DNA of 64,000 bases from Sepioteuthis lessoniana (GCA_963585895.1 OY757939.1:28987522-29051521), one strand, 5' to 3'; shown: positions 21,564-31,909, counted from the first letter of the stretch. Notes: generated by a model not told the origin, from the sequence alone. Translations and numbers: made by a program.

Positions 21564-23513
21564 ATGGGTTTAAAACCACGAAACACCCCCCATATCAAAG
21601 AGATGGAAAAATTTGAGGCTGAAATGATAGGAATGGTTAAGGAGATAAAATTTAGGAAAATGCGCAATAATATTCAACAAAAAATGTATGAGGACATGAG
21701 GAAATTTAAGGAGTCCGGAAAAATATTTGTAAAGTCAGATAAGTCGGGCAATTTATATAAGATAGAAAAGGAAAAATATAGGGAAATGATATTTAAAGAG
21801 GTGGTTAAGAACTATAAGAAGGCACCACCTAATCTAGAAAAAGAGTTAAATAAGGAAGCGAAGATGTTGGCGCATAAATTAGGTATTGTTGATAGGGTAG
21901 AAAAATACAATACCAAGAATTGTTTTATTACTATAAAAGACCATAAAAGTAATTTCAAGACGAGTCCGGAATGTAGGCTCATTAACCCGGCCAAGACTCA
22001 AATAGGTAGGATTAGTAAGATAATCGTACAAGAAATATGTGAATCACTTAGAAGGGCATTGAGCATCAACCAGTGGAGGAGCACTAATGATTGTATTAAG
22101 TGGTTTGAGGAGTATGAGAAGGATAATAGGTGCTCCTTTATTAAGTATGATATAAAGGATTTTTATCCTTCAATAACAGAAAAGACATTGGATAGGGCGT
22201 TAGATTTAGCTAGAGAATATATGATTATACCTCTAGATAAGGTGGAAATAATTAAGCATTGTCGCAAAACATTGTTATATTATGAAGATAGTGTATGGAT
22301 AAAAAAAGGGGAGGGTGGAAATTTTGACGTTTCGATCGGAGCATATGATGGTGCGGAAATTTGTGAACTCGTCGGATGTCTATTACTATATAACATTAAT
22401 AAGATTATGGAACCTAATAATCATGGATTGTATAGGGACGACGGGCTGATTATAGTGGATAAAAGTACGCCGAGGAAGTGTGATGGGATTAGAAAAAAAT
22501 TGTATAAGCTGTTTGATGACTTTGGATTTAGGTTGGATGTAACAACAGATTTAAAAATAACTGATTATCTTGATATTACTTTAAACTTATATAGTGGAAC
22601 AGTATCTCCATTTAGAAAAAGGAACCAGGATCTGCGTTATGTAAACAGGGGATCTAATCACCCAATACAGGTCTTTAAACATGTACCTAAAGGAATAGAA
22701 CATAGATTATCTAATAACTCCTCCAACAGGGAAATTTTTGAACGAACTAAGCAGGAATATGAGGAGGCTCTAAAAAATGACGGATATAGGGTTAATTTAG
22801 AATATAAGAATAGGGATAGAATTGGAACACAAGGTAGGAGAAATAGACCTAGAAAAATCTTATGGTTTAATCCCCCTTACAACATGGAAGTAGTTAATAA
22901 CTTGGGAAAAGAGTTCTTCAAGATATTAAAAAGAAACTTCCCTAGCGGGAGCCAATTATATAAGATATTTAATAAGAATTGTATTAAATTAAGTTACAGT
23001 TGCATGCCAAACATTAATGGAATAATAAATAGGAGTAATATAGCCAAATTAGGTACAAAGAAGCATAAGGTGATTGACAAATGCAACTGTAGGGATAAGG
23101 TTAGGTGTCCTCTCGAGGGAAAGTGTAAGCAGGAGTGTGTAGTGTATAAAGTAGAGGTATATACTGATTCGAATAATAAGAGAGATAAAAAGATATATTT
23201 TGGGTCAACCCAAGGGGATTTTAAAACTAGGTACTATAACCATAGAACAAGTTTTTCGCACGAAAGATACAGATATAGCACTGCGTTATCTAGTTATGTG
23301 TGGGAGATTAAGGAAAAAATGGGAGTAGATCCGATAATGAAATGGGAAGTAATAAAGAAATGCCGCAAATATAGGGCAGGTAATAGAACCTGTAATCTTT
23401 GTATGGAGGAAAAATTGATAATAGCAGATTGTAAAAGTAAGAATATGCTAAACAAAAGATCGGAGGTGTTGAATAGTTGTATACACAAAAGAGCGTGGTT
23501 ACTATATAATTAG
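21564..23513 (+). CDS. Penelope-like RT with GIY-YIG endonuclease (649 aa)
   Basis: A single open frame of 649 codons. The RT region has CRLINPAKT at about 137-145, KYDIKDFYPS at 194-203 (motif A, two Asp), and the catalytic LYRDDG with YRDD at 290-293 (motif C). The variant Y-R-D-D is characteristic of Penelope-like enzymes. A cysteine cluster begins at about 507 (KCNCRDKVRCPLEGKCKQEC), followed by the GIY-YIG-like fold: VVYKVEV, IYFGST at about 544-549, then RYYNHRTSF. All expected catalytic motifs are present. A second open frame (21344-21616, with NISYSYKNIPIPDRHQY and WKAYFFLNTINYIEKEG) overlaps the start in another frame and may be the N-terminal part. A C-run near 21585 differs in length from the inverted copy, so the true start is uncertain. 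The ORF is whole enough to suggest recent activity. Confidence 0.85.
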   Translation: MGLKPRNTPHIKEMEKFEAEMIGMVKEIKFRKMRNNIQQKMYEDMRKFKESGKIFVKSDKSGNLYKIEKEKYREMIFKEVVKNYKKAPPNLEKELNKEAKMLAHKLGIVDRVEKYNTKNCFITIKDHKSNFKTSPECRLINPAKTQIGRISKIIVQEICESLRRALSINQWRSTNDCIKWFEEYEKDNRCSFIKYDIKDFYPSITEKTLDRALDLAREYMIIPLDKVEIIKHCRKTLLYYEDSVWIKKGEGGNFDVSIGAYDGAEICELVGCLLLYNINKIMEPNNHGLYRDDGLIIVDKSTPRKCDGIRKKLYKLFDDFGFRLDVTTDLKITDYLDITLNLYSGTVSPFRKRNQDLRYVNRGSNHPIQVFKHVPKGIEHRLSNNSSNREIFERTKQEYEEALKNDGYRVNLEYKNRDRIGTQGRRNRPRKILWFNPPYNMEVVNNLGKEFFKILKRNFPSGSQLYKIFNKNCIKLSYSCMPNINGIINRSNIAKLGTKKHKVIDKCNCRDKVRCPLEGKCKQECVVYKVEVYTDSNNKRDKKIYFGSTQGDFKTRYYNHRTSFSHERYRYSTALSSYVWEIKEKMGVDPIMKWEVIKKCRKYRAGNRTCNLCMEEKLIIADCKSKNMLNKRSEVLNSCIHKRAWLLYN

Positions 23514-23630
23514 GAAATGTTATAGGTTTATTTTTATTTTTTATTTTTTTTTTTATGCAAATTTTAGGATAGGTGGAGGTTTTTGGTGAATAAAGGCAAT
23601 TTCTCCTTAGAATGGTTTAGGCGAAACTTC

Positions 23631-23653
23631 CTGATGATCCGTTAAGGTGAAAC
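23631..23653 (+). ncRNA. Hammerhead-ribozyme-like core in Penelope-like 3' region
   Basis: CTGATGA and GAAAC are separated by a short 'tccgttaaggt' that could make a 2-3 bp stem II. PLEs are known to carry hammerhead motifs in their terminal repeats. I could not fold a convincing stem III or place the cleavage site, so this is a motif match only. The mirror copy is at 19802-19824. Confidence 0.4.
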
Positions 23654-23688
23654 TTTAGTAGAAGATTTTCGACTAGCGATTTAAGTTA

Positions 23689-23694
<6 letters not shown>

Positions 23695-23743
<49 letters not shown>

Positions 23744-23976
23744 CAGTACGTTACTCAGTCTTATAAAAATGTGAAACCAAGTGACATTTAACGACAAAGA
23801 AACTAAAAATAAAAAATGAATGGAAATATAAGAAAAATATATATATATATAAGTAAAGTTACCGACAGCAGTATTAAGCAAGGGGGCATCTAGTACCATT
23901 TTATGAGTCTTTGGTATGATTCGACCTGGAATTAAACTCCAGTTTCCCGGGCTATTGGAAAACAGTCTACACACTA

Positions 23977-24034
<58 letters not shown>
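23695..24034. repeat. (AT)n tracts with embedded SINE fragment
   Basis: TA runs at 23695-23741, 23839-23850 and 23978-24032. Confidence 0.85.
23853..23980 (-). repeat. tRNA-derived SINE, family A, 5' half
   Basis: Minus-strand B box region 'ggagtttaattccaggtcg' with 'cataccaaagactcataaaa'. The 3' half is lost at an AT tract. Confidence 0.6.
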
Positions 24035-24036
<2 letters not shown>

Positions 24037-24308
24037 AAAACAAAACTATATATATATATATACGTGAATTTTTTTCTTTTTGCTGATACAATGAGAGAAA
24101 AGTAAATATAAAATGAATAGGTCTGCAAGAGAATTTGATATTTTAGATTTTATCTTTTATAACTTTGTTCTACATGTATTTCAGACTATTGCTATGTGTA
24201 GAGCAAAGTTATGAAAGATAAAATCTAAAATACCAAATTCTCTTGCAGACCTATTCATTTAATATTTACTTTTCTCTCATTGTGCCAGCAAAAAGAAAAA
24301 AATTCCAC

Positions 24309-24370
<62 letters not shown>

Positions 24371-24382
24371 TTGTTTTAGATG
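24033..24382. repeat. 350-bp foldback palindrome
   Basis: The left arm (24033-24174: atctaaaacaaaac, AT run, 'acgtgaatttttttc', 'gaataggtctgcaagagaat', 'ttagattttatctttt') is the reverse complement of the right arm (24196-24382), about 93% alike apart from the longer AT run (24310-24366) on the right. The loop is about 20-25 bp around 'atttcagactattgctatg'. No coding capacity; resembles a foldback or MITE-like element. Confidence 0.8.
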
Positions 24383-24589
24383 TTTCTGACACCACTCTGC
24401 TGGGTCAGTGAGCAGGCCTTAATTGCCCCTTCAGTTAACTAGTTTCAATCTCTAGTCAATAAGACCACATGCTCTTTTTTGAGAATTAGCCTTTCCATTG
24501 GGTAGGTATTTCAATACCCTTTTTTAACATAATTGGACCTGCCAAAGTTAATATAGCTACTTGATATCTATTGCCATTGCTGCGTCACA

Positions 24590-24740
24590 ATAGTTGAAAA
24601 GATGAGGAAGTTCATGCCTTTCCCAAAACTGTTAGTCTAAAAGGGAACGAAATAGAGCGGCTTGAGTTCAAACTTGCTTAATATTATGACGATGTCGTAG
24701 TCAAGCACATTCACCACAACAAAACCGTGACTCCCCCGTA
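24590..24740 (-). repeat. tRNA-derived SINE, family B, tail missing
   Basis: Minus-strand head 'gttgtggtgaatgtgcttga' and B-box-like 'gagttcaaac' (degenerate 'aagtttgaactcaagccgc'), with body 'cctttcccaaaactgttag'. Confidence 0.5.
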
Positions 24741-24937
24741 TGTAAGATTAGTAAGTACTACAATTTTTATTCATTTAAATACGAGCAATTATCCTAAAGT
24801 TTGATTGTAATGATTACACATCTTTTATATTTAATAATCGACATCTTAAAATCTATTAGCAATATGGGTAATACCACTGGTTAATACAATATAAAAGCAA
24901 AGTGAATTATATATTAGATTAATATTCAGACACACAC

Positions 24938-24992
<55 letters not shown>

Positions 24993-25235
24993 TTGTAATT
25001 AAGGCTCGTAAAGACATTTTATGGCATGCTTGATTAAAAACTGTCTAGCTTTTGATTAAAAAAGATGTGATCAAAAAGCCCCTTCCCGTTTTTCTTTGAA
25101 GATAAAAAAACTGTGTCCAAAAAACCCCCACTTCCTAAATAAGAATTTTTGGTCTTTTTAATTAGTTGTCTCAACTGTTTATAAACTTTCTTTACAATAT
25201 TTGCCAAAAACCTTTCTAATCAATAATGTTTATCT
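24741..25235. other. No gene seen
   Basis: AT-rich. A compound (AC)/(AT)/(TG)n tract at 24929-24987. Otherwise unassigned. Confidence 0.4.
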
Positions 25236-25239
25236 GCCC

Positions 25240-25588
25240 AAATCGGCCGAGGCGTTTGAATATGCCGACAGCATCTCTGATGAGAGATAAGATCCATACC
25301 CCAACTAGAATCCTATATATGACATTAAACCATCAGATGGTAAGGCTTTTAGGGAATGCTGAGTACCTTTTCTTTGACATTATTCCAAGGTTCACACAGA
25401 CACGGATTGGTAGTACCTATGAGGGGCCTATGTATTGGTCAAATAGAATTGTTTAACCATTTAATTGTGCAAATATATTACTGATCTTTAATTAAATTGT
25501 TAATGTTACCAAGCAATACTTGAAGACATTTAAATGTGAGTTCTGGCTCATTTGAAAATAATGTTACCTGCAAACTACTGTCTTACAA

Positions 25589-25664
<76 letters not shown>

Positions 25665-25690
25665 CCATACAACACAAACCAAATAATCTT
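25240..25690 (+). repeat. Family D repeat with (AT)n grown in its tail
   Basis: Head 'atcggccgaggcgtttgaat' and 'gacattaaaccatcagatgg', internal units, then 'acctgcaaactactgtctta', a TA run at 25591-25642 and a (TG)n run. The tail is reduced to 'accaaataat'. Confidence 0.6.
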
Positions 25691-25997
25691 TATCGACTTA
25701 TGTACATCTTTAATTCAATTATGTGAGCAGTGCAGAAATTAAAAAAGACATTTAATGTCGTATTTTTCGACGGCCTCTAAGTACTTGTAATCAGCCCTAT
25801 ATTGCAAATTATCACTTTCAAAATTGATTTTTCAATTTGCTTTAAAGTGGTAAAAACGATACGTTATAGTTGGCTTGCAAATCCCATAAAAGCGTTTTTT
25901 AAAAAAAATTGAAATTGAGGAATAAAGCAATTTCCACTCAAGTCTGAAATTTAATGATATTTACATATTTCGGTTTAATGTTCTCATCATGTTTTAC

Positions 25998-26235
25998 GAG
26001 GAAATCCCCATGATATATTGGTTAACGTGCTGGACTGCGATGTCGTAGTAAGCGAGTTCGAACTCCAGTCCCGCTATTACGTTCAATTTTGGACATACCC
26101 TTGGAAAAAGTATGGACCCCTTATCCACCTAGCTATGCGTTTAATAGTTCCACTACTGTTTTTCTACAATGACGGCTTTAACATTAACTAACCCACGAAG
26201 GTTGATGTGCCATTAACAAAGAAACCAAACTATCA
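25998..26235 (+). repeat. tRNA-derived SINE, family B, full length
   Basis: Best copy. The A box region 'atattggttaacgtgctgga' and B box 'gagttcgaactcc' are followed by 'gctattacgttcaattttgg', 'acccttggaaaaagtatgg', 'ccacgaaggttgatgtgcc' and the tail aaagaaacc. Pol III transcription is expected. Confidence 0.75.
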
Positions 26236-26710
26236 TCTTGGGTGTTATATTCTCGCGGCTTTTTTTACCGCTTTATCTTTGGCCTTCATCAGATTTTTTG
26301 GTTTTTGTTTTACTTTTGCTATAGTTTGTTTTTTGTTTTGTTTTATTGTTTTGGTTTTATTTCTTTTTCTTTCTTTTTTTGTAGGGGGGTGTTTTTTTTT
26401 TTTTTTATTGTTTTTTTTATTTCTTTTCTTATCTTTTTTTTATTTTGAGGCGGGGTTGTATTTGCTTTTTGCTTTGTTTTTGTTTTTTTTTTTTACCATA
26501 GTGAGTAACCTTCATGGAATCAAATGAAAACGTTGGTGTAAACTTTCTTCAACTTGAAACCAGCTGAATTTTACTTGAGAGTAATCAACAAGCTACTTGA
26601 TAAATAGCAAGAAGTGATCCAAAATAAAGATTGATTGAAATTTATTCATTGTAAAATTATTCATGAATTAATCATGTTTTACTAAAACGAAAATTATTTA
26701 TGACCCAACC
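26236..26710. other. T-rich low-complexity DNA
   Basis: Bases 26260-26500 are mostly T with scattered G and C. Hydrophobic Phe/Leu-rich open frames here (26207-26527) are composition artefacts. No gene seen. Confidence 0.5.
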
Positions 26711-26935
26711 CAATATACACCTGGGTTCAATCCCAGGTCGCGTCATACCAAAGACTTTAAAAATTGTACTTGATACCTCCTTGCTTAACACTTAGCAATA
26801 TAAGGTAGTATCAAGAGTAAAGTGGAGCAATCCTGGGAAAGGAGTAGCGCCCTCCCCTGCACCTCGGTGTAGTAGCTATTGAAAAAGCAGCCTTCTGGTC
26901 GCCTTCGACTACGGTCGACAACTTGACTTGAATTA
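26711..26935 (+). repeat. tRNA-derived SINE, family A, 5'-truncated
   Basis: Begins at the B box 'gggttcaatcccaggtcg' and has the full body to 'ctacggtcgacaactt'. Ends where the Dong-like fragment begins. Confidence 0.7.
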
Positions 26936-28100
26936 TTACTTCACTCCTTGCGACTTTTTCATGCCAGTTTTTACTGGAGGCCCCTATCTGGAATCTAAGT
27001 TACAGCAAGTATCCTCAAATCTCCAGAACCTTTCTCAGTATTCAAGCCAATCTCAATGATGCTGTGGTCAGTATATGTTACGTTCCGCTCTCTAGCTAAA
27101 CAAATGACAACGCTTAATATATATAACAATATATATTTATTTTCTCGACGGACGCTTGTGTGAAGTAGGACCAATCAGGAGAGGGATTAGAATCGTTCGT
27201 CTATGAGGCTTGGACCCTTCGATGTAAATAGACGATAGCCGAGACAACACACACGGGGCGACGACGGAACAAGCTTTCGTGAACCGCAGAATTTTTCATT
27301 GTCTTCCGTTCAAGTCGTCGGCCTAACCTTCAAACTCCCACGCGGAGATATGGACACGCCTCCACGCCCCGCATTTTCTTCCGATATCTGGCCATCGGAA
27401 TGTGTAACTTCCGTCGTCTTTGGAATGGCATGTGTGATCTTCATCGAGCGGAAATAACTGTCATGCAGTTCACAGGTCACTCTCTTCCGGTGCATCACTT
27501 TGTAACTGCACGGTGGGACCTTCCCCTTGTCCCATATTGTCAGCCAAGCTCGCCTACGCGATCTCTTCCGATTACTGGCCATTGGAATGTATCACTTCCG
27601 CCAGCTTTGGAATGGCATGTGGGATCGTCATCGAGCGGAAATAACTGTCATACAGTTAGTTCACAGGTCACTCTCTTCCGGTGCATCACTTTGTGACGGC
27701 ACAGTGAGATTTTTTACCTTGTCATATTGTCAGCCAAGCTGTATTTTACATATAGTCTCGATTCTATCTGAGATTTCCAATTGCTTGTCTTTTTTGCCAA
27801 GCTCTTGGGGATGGTTCTTAGTGCTTCAACAACAACACCTCCACGTTTCACTGCTTTCTCAGCTCTCGGTCAAAGTCCAAGTACTTATTTATCTTTCCAC
27901 TTTCTTTTATTTTTGCCCTTCAGTCGCGGCTAGAACAGTAAAATCCACTAGATAAGTTTTTTCTTTTCTTGTTAACACAAGGCCGGGTCTTCTAGTAGGG
28001 ATTCGGTGATCTGTTTCTACCTCAAAGTCCTAAAGAATTTCATGCATCACATTTTCCAGGACAGATTCTGGTTTATACACATACCATATTGTTTCACTCC
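26936..28100 (-). mobile_element. Dong/R4-like LINE 3' fragment, split by a solo LTR
   Basis: Minus-strand pieces match the C-terminal end of a non-LTR element with a restriction-like endonuclease: the MHNP-type region, KWKDK, VLGL, LAKK and the final LRILAVT-type segment at 27000-27070. Two halves (26936-27075 and 27751-28100) are separated by an LTR insertion. Frames are broken throughout. It adjoins the next copy head to tail. Confidence 0.65.
27076..27750. mobile_element. Solo LTR (fossil) with internal tandem duplication
   Basis: A 675-bp block that begins TGTTACG and ends TTTTACA (TG...CA) and is flanked by a 4-bp TATA on both sides (27072-27075, 27751-27754). It interrupts a Dong-like LINE, which resumes across it. 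A unit of about 187 bp (27381-27567 and 27568-27752) is repeated twice, like the enhancer duplications seen in some LTR U3 regions. No internal coding part of the retroelement is present. LTR retrotransposon lineage unknown; age moderate. Confidence 0.6.
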
Positions 28101-29530
28101 TTGTTAGTTTTTCACACCAGTATCACTAGAGTCTGAGTGGCAGTAAATCTTCTCAAGTCACCCGGACTCTTCTCAGTATTCTAGCCGATCTCTATAACTC
28201 TGTAGTCTGGGTGGTCTCCAGTCGTCATCTTATTTCCAAGTCTTCCAGTCCCTTTACAAATCTTTTTTTGGGTTGTTCCAAGTACACCAGTCACAATTGG
28301 TATCACCGTCACTTTCATATTCCAAAGTTTTTTAGTTCTCTAGCAAGGTCAATGTACTAATCTCTCTTTTCACTTTCTTTTAATTTTACTCTGTGGTCTG
28401 CCTTGATGACAAAGCCCACTATTCTTCAGGTTCTCTTTTAGTCGTTTTTTTTTTTTTTTTTTTGCCTATCGCTAGGTCTGGTCGTCTAGTCGAGGTGAAC
28501 TGCTTGTTTCTCAAAATCCCAGACAATTTCGTATGTCTCGTTCTCCAGGTTTATGCATATACCACTTTTTTGTATGGTCAAATTTTAGTTTCTTGCACAA
28601 TTCCCAGTGAATTGCCCCTAACAACCCAGTCGTGTCAAGTCTTATACTCTTTTTGCGCTAATTTACGGTATTCGCTTATTATGGAATTAATCGTTTCGTC
28701 TCTATCATCACATAACCTACATTTGCTATTTTATTGCGTCTTATCTATTTTTGCTTTAACATAGTTGGTCCTTATGGCGTTAAGAGTTTCAGTTTCTCTC
28801 TTAAGATTTCCTTTTCTTAGCCATATCCAAGTTTTTCCGAGTGAGATTTCGCTTGTTTGGCTTTTGAAATATCCATACATTTTTTCTTCCCATTTTTGTT
28901 TTCAAGTTATTGTTGTTCTGTTGAGGCTTGTGTTTTTTTTTATGCCTTTCATTGCTCATTTTATGTAGTTTTCGAGTCATCATATCGATGTATCGATGCT
29001 ACCTTCAATGCTGGCGAGTCCTCTTCCTCATTTTCTTGACACATAGACTGTCGATGTCATCTCTCGGATGCAAGGCCTCATGCATCATTACTGGTTTACT
29101 TGTTCTCTGGTCCATTTGTTGAAATTCTTTCCTCGTCTACTTCAAGAATGATCCCGAGTATCTTACCAGAGGGAGGGCCCGGGTGTTTACTCCTTTTGAT
29201 GAGATTTTTGCTACATAGTTTATTTTCGAGTAGCTTTCTCATTCTACTGATATACTTTTTTCTATTTTTTTTTTTCTTTCATCTTCGCTTTTTTGATGGA
29301 GTCCGCTTCCAATATTCCCAAGTATTCGTAAGTTTCCTTTTCTCCGAGAGTTCTGATTTTTTCTTGATTTGGTCGTTCTATTCCTTCCGTCATTTGTCTT
29401 TTTCGGCTTCTCATTATTAGCATGGAACATTTTTCTATGCCAAATTCCATCCCTATATCCTGACTATGTTCTCACTAGCTGTATTAGGGTTTCCAATTCT
29501 CTTTCACTTTTAGCAAACAATTTGATGTCG
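28101..29530 (-). mobile_element. Dong/R4-like LINE, 5'-truncated, RT thumb to C-terminus
   Basis: On the minus strand, pieces in several frames give, in order: DIKLFAKSERELETLIQLVR just after the missing catalytic DD, MEFGIEKCSMLIMRSRKRQM, EKETYEYLGILEADSI, a Lys-rich KWEEK-type region, a CRLC...H...C zinc-like cluster (28690-28740) and the C-terminal YIDLARELK. The CCHC cluster and a later RPDL motif fit restriction-like endonuclease LINEs. It is heavily mutated with several stops. The 3' end is the 'ttagtttttcacacc' end shared with copies at 51470, 51674 and 49283. Confidence 0.7.
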
Positions 29531-29606
29531 CAAGAATTGCAAAAAAAGATTAAACACCTAATGTACATGGGTACATTAGGTGTTTAATCTTTTCTTGCGA
29601 TTCTTG
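29531..29606. repeat. 76-nt near-perfect hairpin at a LINE-LINE junction
   Basis: Arms of 36 nt (29531-29566 and 29571-29606) pair at 34 of 36 positions around a 4-nt loop (ATGG). It sits exactly where the minus-strand Dong-like fragment stops and the plus-strand LINE begins. Confidence 0.85.
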
Positions 29607-29804
29607 CAGAAGAAAGATTTACATGTCATGTTCCTAGACTTAGCGAATACATTTGGATCCGTCCCTCATTCGCTCATCTGGACAGCGTTTGATTTTTTTT
29701 TTTTTTTCGGGTCCCAACGAAAATAAAGTTAGTACAAAATTACTTCATGGACCAGCAATTTTGCCTTACAACTCCAGAGTATACTACATAAAGACTGGCT
29801 GTCA

Positions 29805-30245
29805 TTGGAAGTAGGTATAATGACGGGATATACTATATCCCCATTAGTCTTCATTATGGCAATGAAAGTAATTATACGAGCATCTAAGTGGGTAGTAGGC
29901 GGGGAACGCCTTCCTCCTCTTCGCGCTTATATTGACGACGTGACTTTACTAACTCCAACGATTAAATGTTCAAAGAAACTACTAAACAAACTGCATTCGA
30001 ATATAACGTGGGCTGGTATGGAATTTAAAGCCAGTAAATCAAGGAGTATATCCATTATTAAAGGAAAACTCACACCACACAGATTCCATATTAAAGAAGT
30101 ACCCATCGCTTTGATATCAGAGAAGTCAATAAAGAGCTTGAGACGATGGTTCAATGAATGCTTTAAGGACTCAGAAGAATATGGAAAATTTAAAGGTTTC
30201 ACTATACTAAATAGTATTGACAAAACATTATTGCCAGGAAAATGA
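29805..30245 (+). pseudogene. RT palm fragment of the old LINE (146 codons open)
   Basis: The longest open piece of the element, containing GIMTGYTISPLVF (motif B region), AYIDDVTLL (motif C) and SLRRWFNECFKDSEE. No start context of its own; it is a frame remnant. The palm motifs place it among LINE reverse transcriptases. Confidence 0.7.
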
Positions 30246-30792
30246 AAATTGTGGTGTCTACAGGTTGGATTATTACCCCTTAGACCTTGTACAAAATTTC
30301 GATTGGCCAAATAGAAAAACAGGAAAGAACAATTACTGCCTATATTAAAAAGTGGCTAGGTCTACCTCGCTGCTTAACTAATGTTGGACTAAATGGAAAG
30401 GGTACTTTGAGACTCCCTATTTCAAGCCTTACCGAAGAGTACAAGTGAGCCAAAGCTAGACATGAAATGATTTTAAAACAGTCGCATGATACTGTGATCT
30501 AAGCAGCGATCCCAAAACTTGTAACAGGAAAGAAGTGGATGCCATTTGATGCTGTTCAAGAGGCAAAGGCAAACCTTAGGCATGGAGACATTGTTGGCTA
30601 TGTTCAACAAGGCAAAGCAGGGTTTAGGCTGCAAAAAAGACAAAGTTGGCAAAAAGCAGCACTTTCCTATAGGAAAAAGCTAGTGGTTGACGAAATTCGA
30701 AGGAAAGAAGGGTTGACGCGATGGGCAAAGGCAGTTTCACCGAGTAAACAAGAGCAGAGGGCAAATTTGGAAAATTTTGAGTATAGGAAGCT

Positions 30793-31909
30793 TGTGATCC
30801 TATGCTAGTCACGGAGTCCAATGTGATGTGACTACTAGTCACAGTACTTGTTGTGGCTGTTGTGTTCGTGACTACAACATTTGCTTCCGACTGTTTGCTT
30901 TGTCAAGTCCTTCCATGCCCACGCTGTGTTTGAAAGATCCACGAAAGGGGGATGACACAATTCAGCCGGATCTTCTTCTGACAGTCAGGTAATAAGAGTG
31001 GCTAGATTGTCTAGCAACTCAAAGAATAGAGAAAGCCCATTGTTAACAAAGAACAAAAATGGTTCTTATTGAAACGCGTCTGTGAGACAATAATATAAAG
31101 CAAACGATGTTTGCTTTCCTGGCAAAAAGAAGAAGAAATAATATCGAGAGAGGAAGAGTGACGATGAGGTGCGGTAAAAATGACACTAATATCTCTAAAG
31201 TCTGAGACTTTGAATTTTTGTAAATTCTGAAGGTTGTTCGGAGTGCCTCGGGGCTAGAATGGAAAGATGCTTCTTTTGGCAGTCTTGAGTTTCTTCTTGG
31301 TCCATTTTCTCATCCTCTCTGATGGTTCGTTTTACAATCCTGTTTTTATAGATCAATATTTGGACAAAACATGGTTTCTGATTGGTTGTCCAATAAGAGA
31401 CAATTAGGAGTCTAATTGGTCAGCCAATCCTAGTTCAGGATTATATCTTACAGGTATAGGGAAAACCCTTTTAGATGCTTTGACCAATGGGAACAGATTT
31501 TGGAGTTGAACCAAAAATTCTCAGCCTAACCTGAGTGGATGAGCCACGGCCAGCTCACCTTTATTTAGGGTGGAGCAAAATTAAATCTCCCTTTTGACAT
31601 TGACCTTTAAAATAAGGACTAGAAAAATATGTTTTACAAAAGGACCCGTTTCATCATTTTAATCAATGAAGTTAGTTAACAACCGAAAAATTAAATAAAT
31701 TCGCTAACCTTTAAAATCAAAAACAATTGTCTCGCACTTAACTGACCTTTAGGAACAATCAACCAACCTTTAGGTCAATTTAAGCCTTGAACAAAAAGAT
31801 ACTTATTTTAAGGATCTTTTTGTTTTTGAGATATATATATTAATTATCATATATTTCATAAATTTTAATTTTTACATATTAATTAAGTACTTAACAGCAC
31901 GTCGTCACA
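30793..31909. mobile_element. Solo LTR (fossil), 1.1 kb
   Basis: A block beginning TGTGATCC and ending GTCGTCACA. The outer five bases are inverted (TGTGA/TCACA), as in LTRs. A perfect 4-bp target duplication AGCT flanks it (30789-30792 and 31910-31913), and the host LINE continues directly on both sides (YRKL, then LTWRDIWEIDRL). No gag or pol sequence remains. LTR retrotransposon family not recognised; younger than the LINE it split. Confidence 0.65.

Larger units (their letters stand above)
21284..23695 (+). mobile_element. Penelope-like element, long copy
   Basis: Retroelement of the PLE class (RT related to telomerase, with a C-terminal GIY-YIG nuclease). It starts at the 'ggccaggggttttttg' block shared in inverse with 19482-19543. 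It runs through the ORF and a 3' region with an A/T-rich tract and a hammerhead-like core, and ends against (AT)n at about 23695. With the left copy it forms a near-palindrome of about 4.2 kb. Confidence 0.8.

Noticed and set aside
21344-21616. Separate small gene ahead of the Penelope-like ORF
   Set aside because: It overlaps the ORF start and lies within the element, with a composition like the PLE; more likely its N-terminal portion.
26207-26527. Hydrophobic frame that looks like a membrane protein
   Set aside because: T-rich low complexity gives Phe/Leu codons; there is no flanking gene structure.
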